From Bifidobacterium lemurum (GTDB lineage Bacteria; Actinomycetota; Actinomycetes; Actinomycetales; Bifidobacteriaceae): a DNA stretch of 64,000 nt. Position numbers and translations under genes: made by a program. The notes under the pieces were generated by a model. That model saw only the letters and a program-made list of their open reading frames with translations. It had not been told where the DNA came from and searched no databases. Below are positions 54,119-61,881 of the stretch, piece by piece; position 1 is the first letter of the stretch; each line of letters opens with the position of its first letter. The stretch lies in the NCBI RefSeq assembly GCF_014898175.1, contig NZ_CP062948.1, positions 2,294,001 through 2,358,000 on the forward strand, read 5' to 3'.

Positions 54119-55012
54119 ATGGTTAACGACGAATGGAACCTCGACGACGACGCCGAACGGCTGATGCCTCTGCTGTGGGAGGAGACGGTGCCCGAAACGG
54201 ACCGCATGCGACTCGAACCCGAGGCGAGGGAGCTGGCCGAGGCGCTGGCCGACATCATCCACCAACAGAACGCCCAGGTGGTCCGTCTCTCCTCCGAACG
54301 CGGCGTCCGTCTGCAACGTCTCGACGACTGGGCGCAGCAAGGCGACCATCCCGAAAAAGAGTACCGATACATGGAGGTCATCATCGGCAAGGATTGGCGC
54401 GGCGAATGCAACGCCAAGGCCCTGATGCACATCACGCGCGACGGCAAGGGCATGGGAGCCGGCATCCTCGGCCGCCTGCCCATCGGCCATGCGGCCGACC
54501 CCTACGATCCCTCCGAGTCGGTGGACGCGGACGCCTTCGCCGCCGACGTGGTGAAGCTCCTCGGCGTGCCCATGCGGCCCCCGATCCCGCCGGCCGGATC
54601 CTACGGTCCGGGAATCGAACGCATGGGCGCGTGGGAGAAGCGCATCTCCGATCGCCTGTACGCCCTTTCCGAGGAGAACCTGCGCACGAGGGCGATCGAA
54701 CCCGACGAGGAATGCTACCACGTCGGCCTCGGCTCGTATGTGACCGAGGAGCAGATGGACGAGGTCCTCCCCGAGGGGATCGAACATGACCGGTTCGTCG
54801 TGATCGCCTGCCGCGCCGTCGACGACGATGAGGCGAGCCTGAACTGGAACAACGACGACTTTTGGGCGAGCCGGGTCGACTCCGCCATCGAGGAGGACGA
54901 CGGAAGCGGCTGCTACTGGACAAGCTGCTCATGGGACGAGATCGACTATCTGGAGGCTGCGGGCGGCATGGACGCCGGCACCGCCGGACCGGCCGCCTCT
55001 GCGACCCGATAG
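54119..55012 (+). CDS. Acidic hypothetical protein
   Basis: Protein of 297 residues, acidic throughout, no membrane segment. Visible blocks: LMPLLWEETVPETDRMRLEP, YMEVIIGKDWRGECNAKALM and WNNDDFWASRVDSAIEEDDG. Not recognised. AAGGGAGAAG precedes the ATG. It is co-transcribed with the gene before it and followed by a small, even more acidic protein. Confidence 0.68.
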   Translation: MVNDEWNLDDDAERLMPLLWEETVPETDRMRLEPEARELAEALADIIHQQNAQVVRLSSERGVRLQRLDDWAQQGDHPEKEYRYMEVIIGKDWRGECNAKALMHITRDGKGMGAGILGRLPIGHAADPYDPSESVDADAFAADVVKLLGVPMRPPIPPAGSYGPGIERMGAWEKRISDRLYALSEENLRTRAIEPDEECYHVGLGSYVTEEQMDEVLPEGIEHDRFVVIACRAVDDDEASLNWNNDDFWASRVDSAIEEDDGSGCYWTSCSWDEIDYLEAAGGMDAGTAGPAASATR

Positions 55013-55026
55013 AAAGGACCGACGAC

Positions 55027-55290
55027 ATGGCGACCTATGTGATCGAATACAGCGAACGGCTCGAGACCAGCTTCGAGGTCGAAGCGCCGGACGGCATGGA
55101 CGACGACCAATTCGAGGACTGGCTGCAAGCCCATTGGGACGATGTCATGGAACCCCGGATCCAGACCCACGACCTCGAGGTCACGGAAAGCGGACACATC
55201 GCCACCTTGGTGGCGGACGAATGGGCGTCGTCGGATCCGACCGCCGTGATGTGCGTCATCGAGGATCCGGCGGACGCGCATGCGAGATAA
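55027..55290 (+). CDS. Very acidic small protein, DNA-mimic candidate
   Basis: Protein of 87 residues with about 23 Asp/Glu and only three Arg, no Lys. The fold looks alpha/beta (TYVIEYSERLETSFEVEA, HIATLVADEWAS). Charge density and place beside ArdA suggest a DNA mimic; no family recognised. AAAGGA precedes the ATG. Confidence 0.65.
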   Translation: MATYVIEYSERLETSFEVEAPDGMDDDQFEDWLQAHWDDVMEPRIQTHDLEVTESGHIATLVADEWASSDPTAVMCVIEDPADAHAR

Positions 55291-55303
55291 GGAGGACGCG
55301 GAT

Positions 55304-56023
55304 ATGAGCGGACGTGTTTCGCGCTGGGCGTCGCCGACGCTCGACGCCGCATATGCCCGATACGAGACGATGACGGGAAGGGACGTGCGCGACGACATGC
55401 CCGACATCGAGGAGCATATCTCGCCGCTGTTCGTCCACACGGCGAGCGAGCCGCTGCTCCTCGCGCTGCTGCACGACCTCCACGGCGCGTATACGGCCGG
55501 CCGCTCCAATGCCGGCCCGTCCGCGGACCTCGCCTACCGTCTCGGCGCATGGCAGGAGCACGGAGGACCCATCGAACAGGCCGAAACCCAGGCGTGGAGC
55601 TATATCGTCGACCACCAGGGACACATTACCGGAGGAAGCGAACCCCCGCTGGAGGACGACGAACACGGATGGTCCCTGAACGGCGATCCGGTCTCCAAAG
55701 CGGACCTGCGCAAAACGTTCGCCCTCACGGCGCTCACCGCCGACGGGGCCGCAATGTTCTTCGGCGACGCCCAGTTCGGCCCCGGCATGCCCGACGACAT
55801 GTACATCGACTCGGCGTTCGGCGTCTGGCTCGAGGACATGATCGCGGAGGGCCGCGTCGGCTACGAACCCGCTCTGTATCCCGACGAGCCTGACCCCTAC
55901 ACCGTGCGGGACCCCGAAGCGTTCCGCCGGCTCTATGACGAATGCCGATCCGACTGGACGGCGGATCCCATACAAGGATTCGACACGGCGTTCGGCGTCG
56001 ACGAGGACGCGATGACGTTCTGA
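55304..56023 (+). CDS. Acidic hypothetical protein
   Basis: Protein of 239 residues, acidic, soluble. The first half is helical (SPTLDAAYARYETMTGRDVR, LLLALLHDLHGAYTAGRS), the second has many turns and Asp (DDMYIDSAFGVWLEDMIAEG). Not recognised. AAGGAGG precedes the ATG. Last gene of the first island unit; a palindrome follows. Confidence 0.65.
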   Translation: MSGRVSRWASPTLDAAYARYETMTGRDVRDDMPDIEEHISPLFVHTASEPLLLALLHDLHGAYTAGRSNAGPSADLAYRLGAWQEHGGPIEQAETQAWSYIVDHQGHITGGSEPPLEDDEHGWSLNGDPVSKADLRKTFALTALTADGAAMFFGDAQFGPGMPDDMYIDSAFGVWLEDMIAEGRVGYEPALYPDEPDPYTVRDPEAFRRLYDECRSDWTADPIQGFDTAFGVDEDAMTF

Positions 56024-56056
56024 CCCAATCCGGGACGATACGGGGATAAGCGTGCG

Positions 56057-56098
56057 CGTATGTGAGCGGATACGGGAATACGTATCCGCCCACATACG
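56057..56098. repeat. GCGGATAC palindrome 6
   Basis: CGTATGTGAGCGGATACG and CGTATCCGCCCACATACG (17 of 18 paired) around six bases, between the end of one unit and the ArdA box. Confidence 0.74.
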
Positions 56099-56110
56099 TT
56101 TCCGGCGGAT

Positions 56111-56129
56111 TGTAGACAACGTGTCCCGC
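56111..56129 (+). promoter_or_regulatory. Regulatory box before ardA
   Basis: TGTAGACAACGTGTCCCGC; start codon 78 bases downstream. The leader has a stem CCGCCGG/CCGGCGG (56130s with 56170s) in place of the GGGCCGACG hairpin. Confidence 0.8.
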
Positions 56130-56206
56130 CGGGCCCTCCCGCCGGCCCGACGATGGGAACCAGCGACCCGGCGGCCCGCCGGATCCCGGACGAAAGGACA
56201 CCTATC

Positions 56207-56929
56207 ATGGCGGACGACGGCATCAGCGTGTATGTCGCGAACCTCGGCAAATACAACGAGGGAGAACTCAAGGGCGGATGGATAACCCTGCCCGTGGAAC
56301 CCGACGACCTGGACCGCTTCCTCTCGGAGACCGTGGGCGTCGGCGCTGCGGGATACGAGGAATACGCGATCCACGACTGGGAGGGCGACGGTCTGGTCGC
56401 CCTCTCGGGCATGAAGATCGACGAACACGTCGACCTCAACGACCTCAACGTCGCGGCCGCGATCCTCAAGGAGCAGGGAGCGGACGTCGCCGCCATGCTC
56501 GACCACGCCGCCGAACAGGCCAACGCGAGCGGCCCCTTGGCTTACGCGAGCCTCGCCTTGCAGGCCGACGACATCCCCTTCTCCGCCTACGACGCGCCCG
56601 AAGGCGTCCTCTACGCCAGCCTCGAGGAGAAGTTCGCCTATTCATGCGCCGAGACCGACGAGGACCTCAAAGAGGCCATCGACGGCAAATGGGGACCGTA
56701 CCTGAACCTGGCGGCCATCGGCCGCGACCTCGCCATGAACATGACTTTGACTGACGACGGCTATTTCGACGACGCCCAGGACTATCCCGACCCCGACTAC
56801 TACTCACGCGAAGAGCTCTACGAGCACGCCGGATACCTCTTGCCCGGCGCGGACGGCGAAGATGCCGCCTGGCGGATGGGAACCGCATCCGGCCTCGACG
56901 CCCCGACGGCATCGGGCCCGGCCCGCTAA
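56207..56929 (+). CDS. ardA: Antirestriction protein ArdA
   Basis: Acidic DNA mimic of 240 residues that blocks type I restriction enzymes in the recipient after transfer. The ArdA start is clear (ISVYVANLGKYNEGELKGGW, ITLPV), as are GYEEYAIHDWEGDG and the late YLNLAAIGRDLAMNM, TLTDDGYF. The length is longer than the usual 165-170 residues because of C-terminal and internal additions. GAAAGGACAC precedes the ATG. Early expression after entry would fit its own box. Confidence 0.92.
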   Translation: MADDGISVYVANLGKYNEGELKGGWITLPVEPDDLDRFLSETVGVGAAGYEEYAIHDWEGDGLVALSGMKIDEHVDLNDLNVAAAILKEQGADVAAMLDHAAEQANASGPLAYASLALQADDIPFSAYDAPEGVLYASLEEKFAYSCAETDEDLKEAIDGKWGPYLNLAAIGRDLAMNMTLTDDGYFDDAQDYPDPDYYSREELYEHAGYLLPGADGEDAAWRMGTASGLDAPTASGPAR

Positions 56930-56957
56930 TCCGACAAGCTAAAAGAAAGGAACGATA

Positions 56958-57299
56958 ATGACCTTGTTCATTGACAAGACGAACCGCGTCGCGGACCTAA
57001 GAATCGTCGACGAGGACAACGGCGTGGACTGGAGCATCGACTTCTTTGATGTCGGGGCTTTGGAACATCGATATGTCGAAACGGCGTTGGACGATGCCTA
57101 TGTCGTGGATGACATCGACTACCTCATTGACCAAGCGAACGACATGATTCAAGGGCTGGGCGATTTTCTCGAAAACGGACCTTCGGAGAACAACCGTCTG
57201 GAGGTCGAGGATATCGACAATGGCGACGCCAGGATTGATCCGGCGGACGCTTCCGATCCATCGAACGTTCCGACGGACGATACGGGCCCGACCCGCTGA
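56958..57299 (+). CDS. Small acidic protein, paralogue of the next gene's N-terminus
   Basis: Protein of 113 residues. TLFIDKTNRVADLRIVDEDN, RYVE and FLENGP align along most of its length with the first 110 residues of the protein at 57466, so it is a partial duplicate or a free-standing form of that domain. Acidic; not recognised. GAAAGGAAC precedes the ATG. Confidence 0.7.
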   Translation: MTLFIDKTNRVADLRIVDEDNGVDWSIDFFDVGALEHRYVETALDDAYVVDDIDYLIDQANDMIQGLGDFLENGPSENNRLEVEDIDNGDARIDPADASDPSNVPTDDTGPTR

Positions 57300-57305
57300 A
57301 AAACT

Positions 57306-57397
57306 TGTAGACAACGTGTCCCGCCACCTCTATTTGCCGGGCCGACGATGGAAACGTCGGCCCGGTTTCCTTTCCGGGCCCCAAAAGGAAAGGAACG
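57306..57397 (+). promoter_or_regulatory. Regulatory box and structured leader, anti-restriction unit 3
   Basis: Box TGTAGACAACGTGTCCCGC (57306-57324). Hairpin CCGGGCCGACG/CGTCGGCCCGG (57337-57365). TTCCTTTCC (57367-57375) is exactly complementary to GGAAAGGAA of the ribosome-binding site (57387-57395). GGCCCGG of the hairpin 3' arm can also pair with CCGGGCC (57374-57380), so two structures compete. Confidence 0.78.
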
Positions 57398-57469
57398 ATG
57401 ATGGAAAGCATCGTGGTCTCGGATATCCCGTCCGATCCGGCCTCCGTATCGGAAAGGGGATGGAGATGA
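57398..57469 (+). CDS. Short upstream reading frame
   Basis: 23 codons (MMESIVVSDIPSDPASVSE, then RGWR), directly after the best ribosome-binding site of the leader (AAAGGAAAGGAAC). Its stop overlaps the ATG of the 57466 gene (ATGA), which has a weaker site. It could couple or gate translation of the long gene. It could be a spacer only. Confidence 0.55.
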   Translation: MMESIVVSDIPSDPASVSERGWR

Positions 57470-58815
57470 CCGTATTCATCGATCGACGGACCAACGGGGT
57501 GTCCAATCTGAGAATCGTCGACGAGGACACCGGCATGGATGGGAACGACGGTTTCTTCCTCTACGCTGGGAGCTTCGAGACCAGGTATGTGGAGGCCGCT
57601 GACTATCGGGGCGTGGCCCTTGTCGCGGAGAATCTCGAACGTGTCATCGAATTCGCGCAGGATTGGATCCATGGTCGTGACGGTTTCAAGGAAAACGGCC
57701 CCGTGGAGGGCGTGCGGCTTGATGTCGAGACCCTCGACGGCGGTGACGCCAGGATGGTCGTTGGCGTGAGGAACACGACGAAGGGCGTCTATAGCAGCCT
57801 TGACCTGCCTATGTCGCCGGAATCATTGAAGGGAGTCCTCTGGGGGCGGCTCGATGTCGACGAGATCGGCGACGACTACGTGATCGAAGATTTCGAGGAC
57901 GTCGGTCTGGCGGCGCGGCTCGGCATCGATCCGCGAGGCGGGAATTTGGAGGATCTGAACCTCATGGCGAGGATAGTGGGCGCGGCGCAACGCGAGGATC
58001 CTGGTTTTCTCGACATGCTCGCCACCGTCGTGGAGGCGAGCGAGGTCTCCGATCCTCTGGAAATCGCGAATCTCGCGGTCCAATCCGAGACGATGGATGA
58101 ATGCTATTTCAGATACGACTGGCCCGAATACGTGAACGAGGAGAACACCCCGGACCTGACGGAGCGCTATGGCTGGCACAAGCTGAAGAGCATGCATCCG
58201 GAATTGTGCGACTCCTCGGCCACCGGATATGACGCCGCTCTGGAGTCGGCCATCGACGTGGAGAAGTACGGGCGTCCGGACGTCGACTCGGGATATGTCC
58301 ATCTCGGCGAACGGGGCTACGTGGACAAGGGGTTCTGCGCCCCGGCCTCGAACCGTTACTCGCGCGCCAATCTCGCGGACATCGCCGACGAGATGGAGTC
58401 GTCCGCCCGCGCGAAAGGCGGCGAGCACGGCTTCCGTCTGTCCGACCTGCTCGAGGAGGGCGAGGTCATCGCTAGGTACACGCTGTCCGCACCCATGCCT
58501 GACGCGGGCTATCGCATCTACGAATGCATCGCCCCCGAGGGGTCGGACGACATCCCCATCGCCCTCGGGGACACCTTGGTGCGCATCAAGGTCGCCCGAA
58601 CCGGTCATGGCGACGCCGACACGGTGCTGCGTGAGGTGATGGGCGTCGAACCTTCCGGCGAGATCGACGACGACTCGTATGGCGTGAGCCTCGTGGGCCA
58701 AGGATACGCGCTTCGTGGAGTGCTCACCTCTTGGCAATTGCCGGCCGTTGCGGCCGATCCGGCGGATCCGTTGACCATGTCCGACGTCTCGGCGGCGTCC
58801 GGACCGACCATGTGA
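57466..58815 (+). CDS. ArdA-like protein with an extra N-terminal domain
   Basis: Protein of 449 residues. Residues 1-105 match the small protein at 56958 (VFIDRRTNGVSNLRIVDEDT). Residues about 110-215 follow the ArdA pattern (YSSLDLPMSPESLKGVLWGR, DDYVIEDFEDVGLAARLGID, DLNLMARI) as in the ArdA at 56207. The last 200 residues are acidic and not recognised. It looks like a fusion of an anti-restriction mimic with a second domain. ATG 57460 is an alternative start. It is coupled to the upstream short frame. Confidence 0.7.
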   Translation: MTVFIDRRTNGVSNLRIVDEDTGMDGNDGFFLYAGSFETRYVEAADYRGVALVAENLERVIEFAQDWIHGRDGFKENGPVEGVRLDVETLDGGDARMVVGVRNTTKGVYSSLDLPMSPESLKGVLWGRLDVDEIGDDYVIEDFEDVGLAARLGIDPRGGNLEDLNLMARIVGAAQREDPGFLDMLATVVEASEVSDPLEIANLAVQSETMDECYFRYDWPEYVNEENTPDLTERYGWHKLKSMHPELCDSSATGYDAALESAIDVEKYGRPDVDSGYVHLGERGYVDKGFCAPASNRYSRANLADIADEMESSARAKGGEHGFRLSDLLEEGEVIARYTLSAPMPDAGYRIYECIAPEGSDDIPIALGDTLVRIKVARTGHGDADTVLREVMGVEPSGEIDDDSYGVSLVGQGYALRGVLTSWQLPAVAADPADPLTMSDVSAASGPTM

Positions 58816-58825
58816 GGTGATAGCG

Positions 58826-59941
58826 ATGGCAGAGGAGCAAGGCAATGTGGCCCGCCGCAACGGTTGGGCGAACGTGAACTTTCCGAACGGCTTCGTGCAC
58901 CCCTTCGCGTTCCAGGCGAAGAGCGGTAAGACCTATGAGAAGATGCTGGTCGGCGTCCCGAAGGGCGTCACCGTCAACGGCGTTGATCTGGGTGGCTGGA
59001 GCTTCAGTGTGTTCTCGACGAAGTGGGCCAAGGAGGACAAGCTCAACGGCCGTCCGGTCACGATCGGTCTGAAGGTCGGAGAGCCGGTCGAATTGTTCCG
59101 TGGCCGTGGCGCGGAACGCGAGACCTTGAGGATCGACGATCCGTGGGATCTGGCCCGCGCGGTGAAGGCGCACCGCGAGGCGCGCGAGGCCGAACGGCGG
59201 AACGCGGAGGAGACGCGCGGCGATGAATCCGTTTCCCTGGCAGGGGAGGCCGTCGGGCGGGCGGACGGCAATGGTCCGGTCGGGGACCGCGCGCCCGAGG
59301 CCGGTCTGGTTCGCGGCTCGCTGTCGGACGCGGCTCCGCAATCCTTCAAGCCGGTGTCCCAGGAGGGGATGGATCTGTTCAACCGCTGCTCGGTCGACGT
59401 CGGTTTCGTCGCGCGGATGGACGTCATGGCGGAACGGGCTGCGCGCGCGTTTCTGGACGGTTCGTATGATCCCGTGTCGCAGCTTGCGGAGACGAGACGG
59501 TTGGTGGGCGAGATGGCCGACGCCGTCGCCGGCGTGCAGGGCGTGGACTTCGGCGACGCCGCGCGTGGCGAGGCCGCCGAGGTCGCGTTGTCGGCCTCCA
59601 CCGACGTGATCAACGCGGACGTCTCCCGTCTCGCCGACGAGGGCGTTGGCCGAGCCGACGTCATCGCCGCGAACCGGTCCGAACGCGCCGCGCGCGAGAA
59701 GGAGTACGCCGAGGAACGCGCGTTGATGCCCGAGAGTGTGCTGCTGCGCCGCGACATCGCGGCCGCCTCCGCCGAACCGCCCACCATGGAACGTTGCCTT
59801 GCGGCGACCTCGACCCTTTACGGCGGCTTCGAACATACCGATCTGCTCTCCGCCGGCGCGGACGGCGGGACGCCGCTGGATCCTGCCAATCCGCTGGACA
59901 TGGCCTCCATCGAATCGGACGGCTGGGCCGCGACGTTCTAA
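58826..59941 (+). CDS. Hypothetical protein ending the transfer region
   Basis: Protein of 371 residues. The N-terminal 100 residues are beta-rich and basic (NGWANVNFPNGFVHPFAFQA, GWSFSVFSTKWAKEDKLNGR) and could bind nucleic acid or protein. The remainder is helical and charged. Similar N-termini occur in phage and plasmid proteins of unknown role. GAGGTGATAGCG precedes the ATG; distance to the ArdA-like stop is 10 bases. Confidence 0.65.
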   Translation: MAEEQGNVARRNGWANVNFPNGFVHPFAFQAKSGKTYEKMLVGVPKGVTVNGVDLGGWSFSVFSTKWAKEDKLNGRPVTIGLKVGEPVELFRGRGAERETLRIDDPWDLARAVKAHREAREAERRNAEETRGDESVSLAGEAVGRADGNGPVGDRAPEAGLVRGSLSDAAPQSFKPVSQEGMDLFNRCSVDVGFVARMDVMAERAARAFLDGSYDPVSQLAETRRLVGEMADAVAGVQGVDFGDAARGEAAEVALSASTDVINADVSRLADEGVGRADVIAANRSERAAREKEYAEERALMPESVLLRRDIAAASAEPPTMERCLAATSTLYGGFEHTDLLSAGADGGTPLDPANPLDMASIESDGWAATF

Positions 59942-59961
59942 CCATTCAAGGAGAAGTCATC

Positions 59962-59973
59962 ATGGTGCCATGA
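59962..59973 (+). other. Start-stop remnant with strong ribosome-binding site
   Basis: AAGGAG stands ten bases before ATG-GTG-CCA-TGA. A good initiation site followed by a three-codon frame suggests a gene whose body was lost when the right-end cargo joined. Confidence 0.4.
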
Positions 59974-59990
59974 CGAGGTAGCGGTGTGAC

Positions 59991-60018
59991 GGGCGGGCTC
60001 TCCTCATAGAGTCCGCCC
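59991..60018. terminator. Hairpin between convergent genes
   Basis: GGGCGGGCTCT and AGAGTCCGCCC (10 of 11 paired), loop CCTCAT. It ends the plus-strand region and the AbiE operon; no clear T-run. Confidence 0.6.
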
Positions 60019-60051
60019 TATCGTGTCGTTCGGCGTTGGCTCGGGAAATCG

Positions 60052-61005
60052 TCAAAGAGTGTGGGACGCGGCGTCGGAGTCCAAAGCGTTGAGTGGATCG
60101 GCGGGATCGAGCGGAACGGTGCCGGCCTCCGGCGGATATTGTGAGAACAGGAGTGTGAGCTGCTCTCGTGCGCCTTCGAGCCATAGTGGCCTTCGTATGG
60201 TGCGGGCGAGTCGTTCGGCGGGGAGGAACCGTTTCATCTCGGTGGCGAAGGCGTCGGACGCGAACGCCTCCTCGATCCTGCGGAGGGCAAGCGGGTGGCG
60301 TTCCGCGTATCTGTCGATCTCGTCGTAGTCGACCGCCTTCATCCGGCGGAGCGTGGCCGCGTTGGCATGGTCGACGCCCGGTTGCCGAGACAACCATGCG
60401 AGGTCCCATAGGTCCCTGTATCTGGTGTGGCTCGAGCATACGAACGCCTCGATCTTGTCGGCGAGGATCTCGTCCCTGCTTTCCACGCGGATCATCATGT
60501 CGGAGTACGAGTTCGGAAGTCCGTCGTAGTTCACACTCAGGGGACGGACCGTGGGGTCGTGGGCGTCGATGGACGCGACCTCGATCTTGATGCGCTGGCT
60601 ACGGACGTCCTTTCTTTGCGGCGTGGTGTCCACGATGACGAGCCATGTGCTCACGAGTCCATCGTCGGGGCGGTCCTTTTTCGGTTCGTTGACGCGCGTC
60701 GCCACATGGTATCTACCGGCCACCGCGTCGCGCACGCATTCCTCGAGCCGGTCGAGGCTCGAGCGGTCGAACGCACGGCCGCCTGCGAAGTCGAGGTCCT
60801 CGCTGTAGCGTTCCGCGCCGTAGCACAACCGAAGCGACGTGCCTCCTTGGAACACGAGCGAATCGAGAAGTCCGGCCGCGTCCATGGCGTCGAGGATCTC
60901 GTAATGCAGCAGCTCCTTCTCGATGGTCTCGACCATCTCGCGACGTCCCTGCGTGCCGGCGATCCATTCCGCCTGTGCGCGGAGGCTGGCTTCATTGGCG
61001 TTCAT
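60052..61005 (-). CDS. abiEii: AbiEii-family nucleotidyltransferase toxin
   Basis: Protein of 317 residues. The nucleotidyltransferase core has FQGGTSLRLCYG and the metal-binding EDLDF, then IKIEV; a helical C-terminal half follows (DEILADKIEAFVCSSHTRYR, DLWDLAWL). AbiEii/GTP-binding toxins act in phage abortive infection and, with AbiEi, as a type IV toxin-antitoxin pair; related MenT toxins add nucleotides to tRNA. It overlaps the antitoxin gene by 14 bases. Confidence 0.9.
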   Translation of the reverse strand: MNANEASLRAQAEWIAGTQGRREMVETIEKELLHYEILDAMDAAGLLDSLVFQGGTSLRLCYGAERYSEDLDFAGGRAFDRSSLDRLEECVRDAVAGRYHVATRVNEPKKDRPDDGLVSTWLVIVDTTPQRKDVRSQRIKIEVASIDAHDPTVRPLSVNYDGLPNSYSDMMIRVESRDEILADKIEAFVCSSHTRYRDLWDLAWLSRQPGVDHANAATLRRMKAVDYDEIDRYAERHPLALRRIEEAFASDAFATEMKRFLPAERLARTIRRPLWLEGAREQLTLLFSQYPPEAGTVPLDPADPLNALDSDAASHTL

Positions 61006-61534
61006 CGTCGGTCTCCTCCATATCGATCAGGTCCATATTCCTACCGGCGGCCTTCAGGTTCCTCAACGCCAAACGTTTGGACGCGACGGGCAGTTCTCTG
61101 CCCTCGACCGTGACGAGGTCCGGGATGATGCGCGCCTTGTCCACGCTTGTGTGGGTGAACTCGATGACGCCGTATGGCGTATCGTACTCGCCCCTGCGTC
61201 CGGTCGTCACGTAGGTGCGTCGGTCGATGGGGATCTGGCTGATGACGCCGTAGGCGCTCAGCGCGCTCTCCAGGCTCTCGTAGGTCAGCTCGCCGCGTCG
61301 CAGATGTCTGGCGATCAGGTCCAGAGTGCCCGCGCCGATGTGCGCGGAGAGCCGGTACACGTAGACGCCGCGCGCCGCGCGCGTGAGGATGTTGGCTTTT
61401 GCCAGCCGGTCGAGGGTGTCGCTGAGGGTCTCCTCGTTCTCGTCGAACACCTTGCGCAGGTCGCGTCTGAGCCACACGTACCTGCCCGTCGCGTCCCACC
61501 GGGCCAGCGTCTCGATCGCCTTGCTCAACCTCAT
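60992..61534 (-). CDS. abiEi: AbiEi-type antitoxin/regulator
   Basis: Protein of 180 residues. N-terminal winged helix (LARWDATGRYVWLRRDLRKV, LSDTLDRLAKANILTRAARG, VYVY) and a C-terminal antitoxin domain (SALSAYGVISQIPIDRRTYV, LRNLKAAGRNMDLI). AbiEi represses its operon and neutralises the toxin. The start at 61534 is adjacent to an inverted repeat that is the likely operator. Confidence 0.88.
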   Translation of the reverse strand: MRLSKAIETLARWDATGRYVWLRRDLRKVFDENEETLSDTLDRLAKANILTRAARGVYVYRLSAHIGAGTLDLIARHLRRGELTYESLESALSAYGVISQIPIDRRTYVTTGRRGEYDTPYGVIEFTHTSVDKARIIPDLVTVEGRELPVASKRLALRNLKAAGRNMDLIDMEETDDERQ

Positions 61535-61544
61535 ATCCGTAAGT

Positions 61545-61580
61545 GTACGTGAACTGTGTGTTTTTGCACAATTCACGTAC
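61545..61580. promoter_or_regulatory. AbiE operator
   Basis: GTACGTGAA and TTCACGTAC, separated by 18 bases, directly upstream of the antitoxin start. Paired inverted repeats bound by AbiEi are known in the family. Confidence 0.72.
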
Positions 61581-61763
61581 AGTTGACGGTTACGGGGCAA
61601 GTCGCCGCGAGCACGCCGAACCCTCCGTGGTTCGGATGGCGCGGCGGCCCGGTTCGTTATCGTCTCGAGCCCGTGTGGACGTTACGTGGTTTCGTCCGGC
61701 CGTACTCCGTCGCGGCCGGGCCATAGGGTCCGGGAATGGTTCCCAGCGGTGGGGTAGGTCCAG

Positions 61764-61789
61764 GGAGGGCGGCACCGCCGTCGCCCTCC
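61764..61789. other. Hairpin in the AbiE-Fic gap
   Basis: GGAGGGCG and CGCCCTCC around ten bases. The gap 61535-61881 otherwise contains the AbiE operator and a possible Fic promoter (-10 TAGAAT at 61826, poor -35). No gene seen. Confidence 0.4.
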
Positions 61790-61881
61790 TTGGTCGTCGG
61801 AGGCGGAACTGGCGAAGTCCGGCGGTAGAATCGTATTAGAAATGTCCTCTCGTCCACGGTCGTTATGAAAGGGGCTGACGC

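Noticed and set aside
20313..57324. Control box as an ordinary -35/-10 promoter
   Set aside because: GTGACA or TAGACA resembles a -35, but the bases 16-18 further down are GC-rich hairpin sequence with no TANNNT in register, and the bases before GACA vary in number between copies. No standard promoter could be fitted to all copies.
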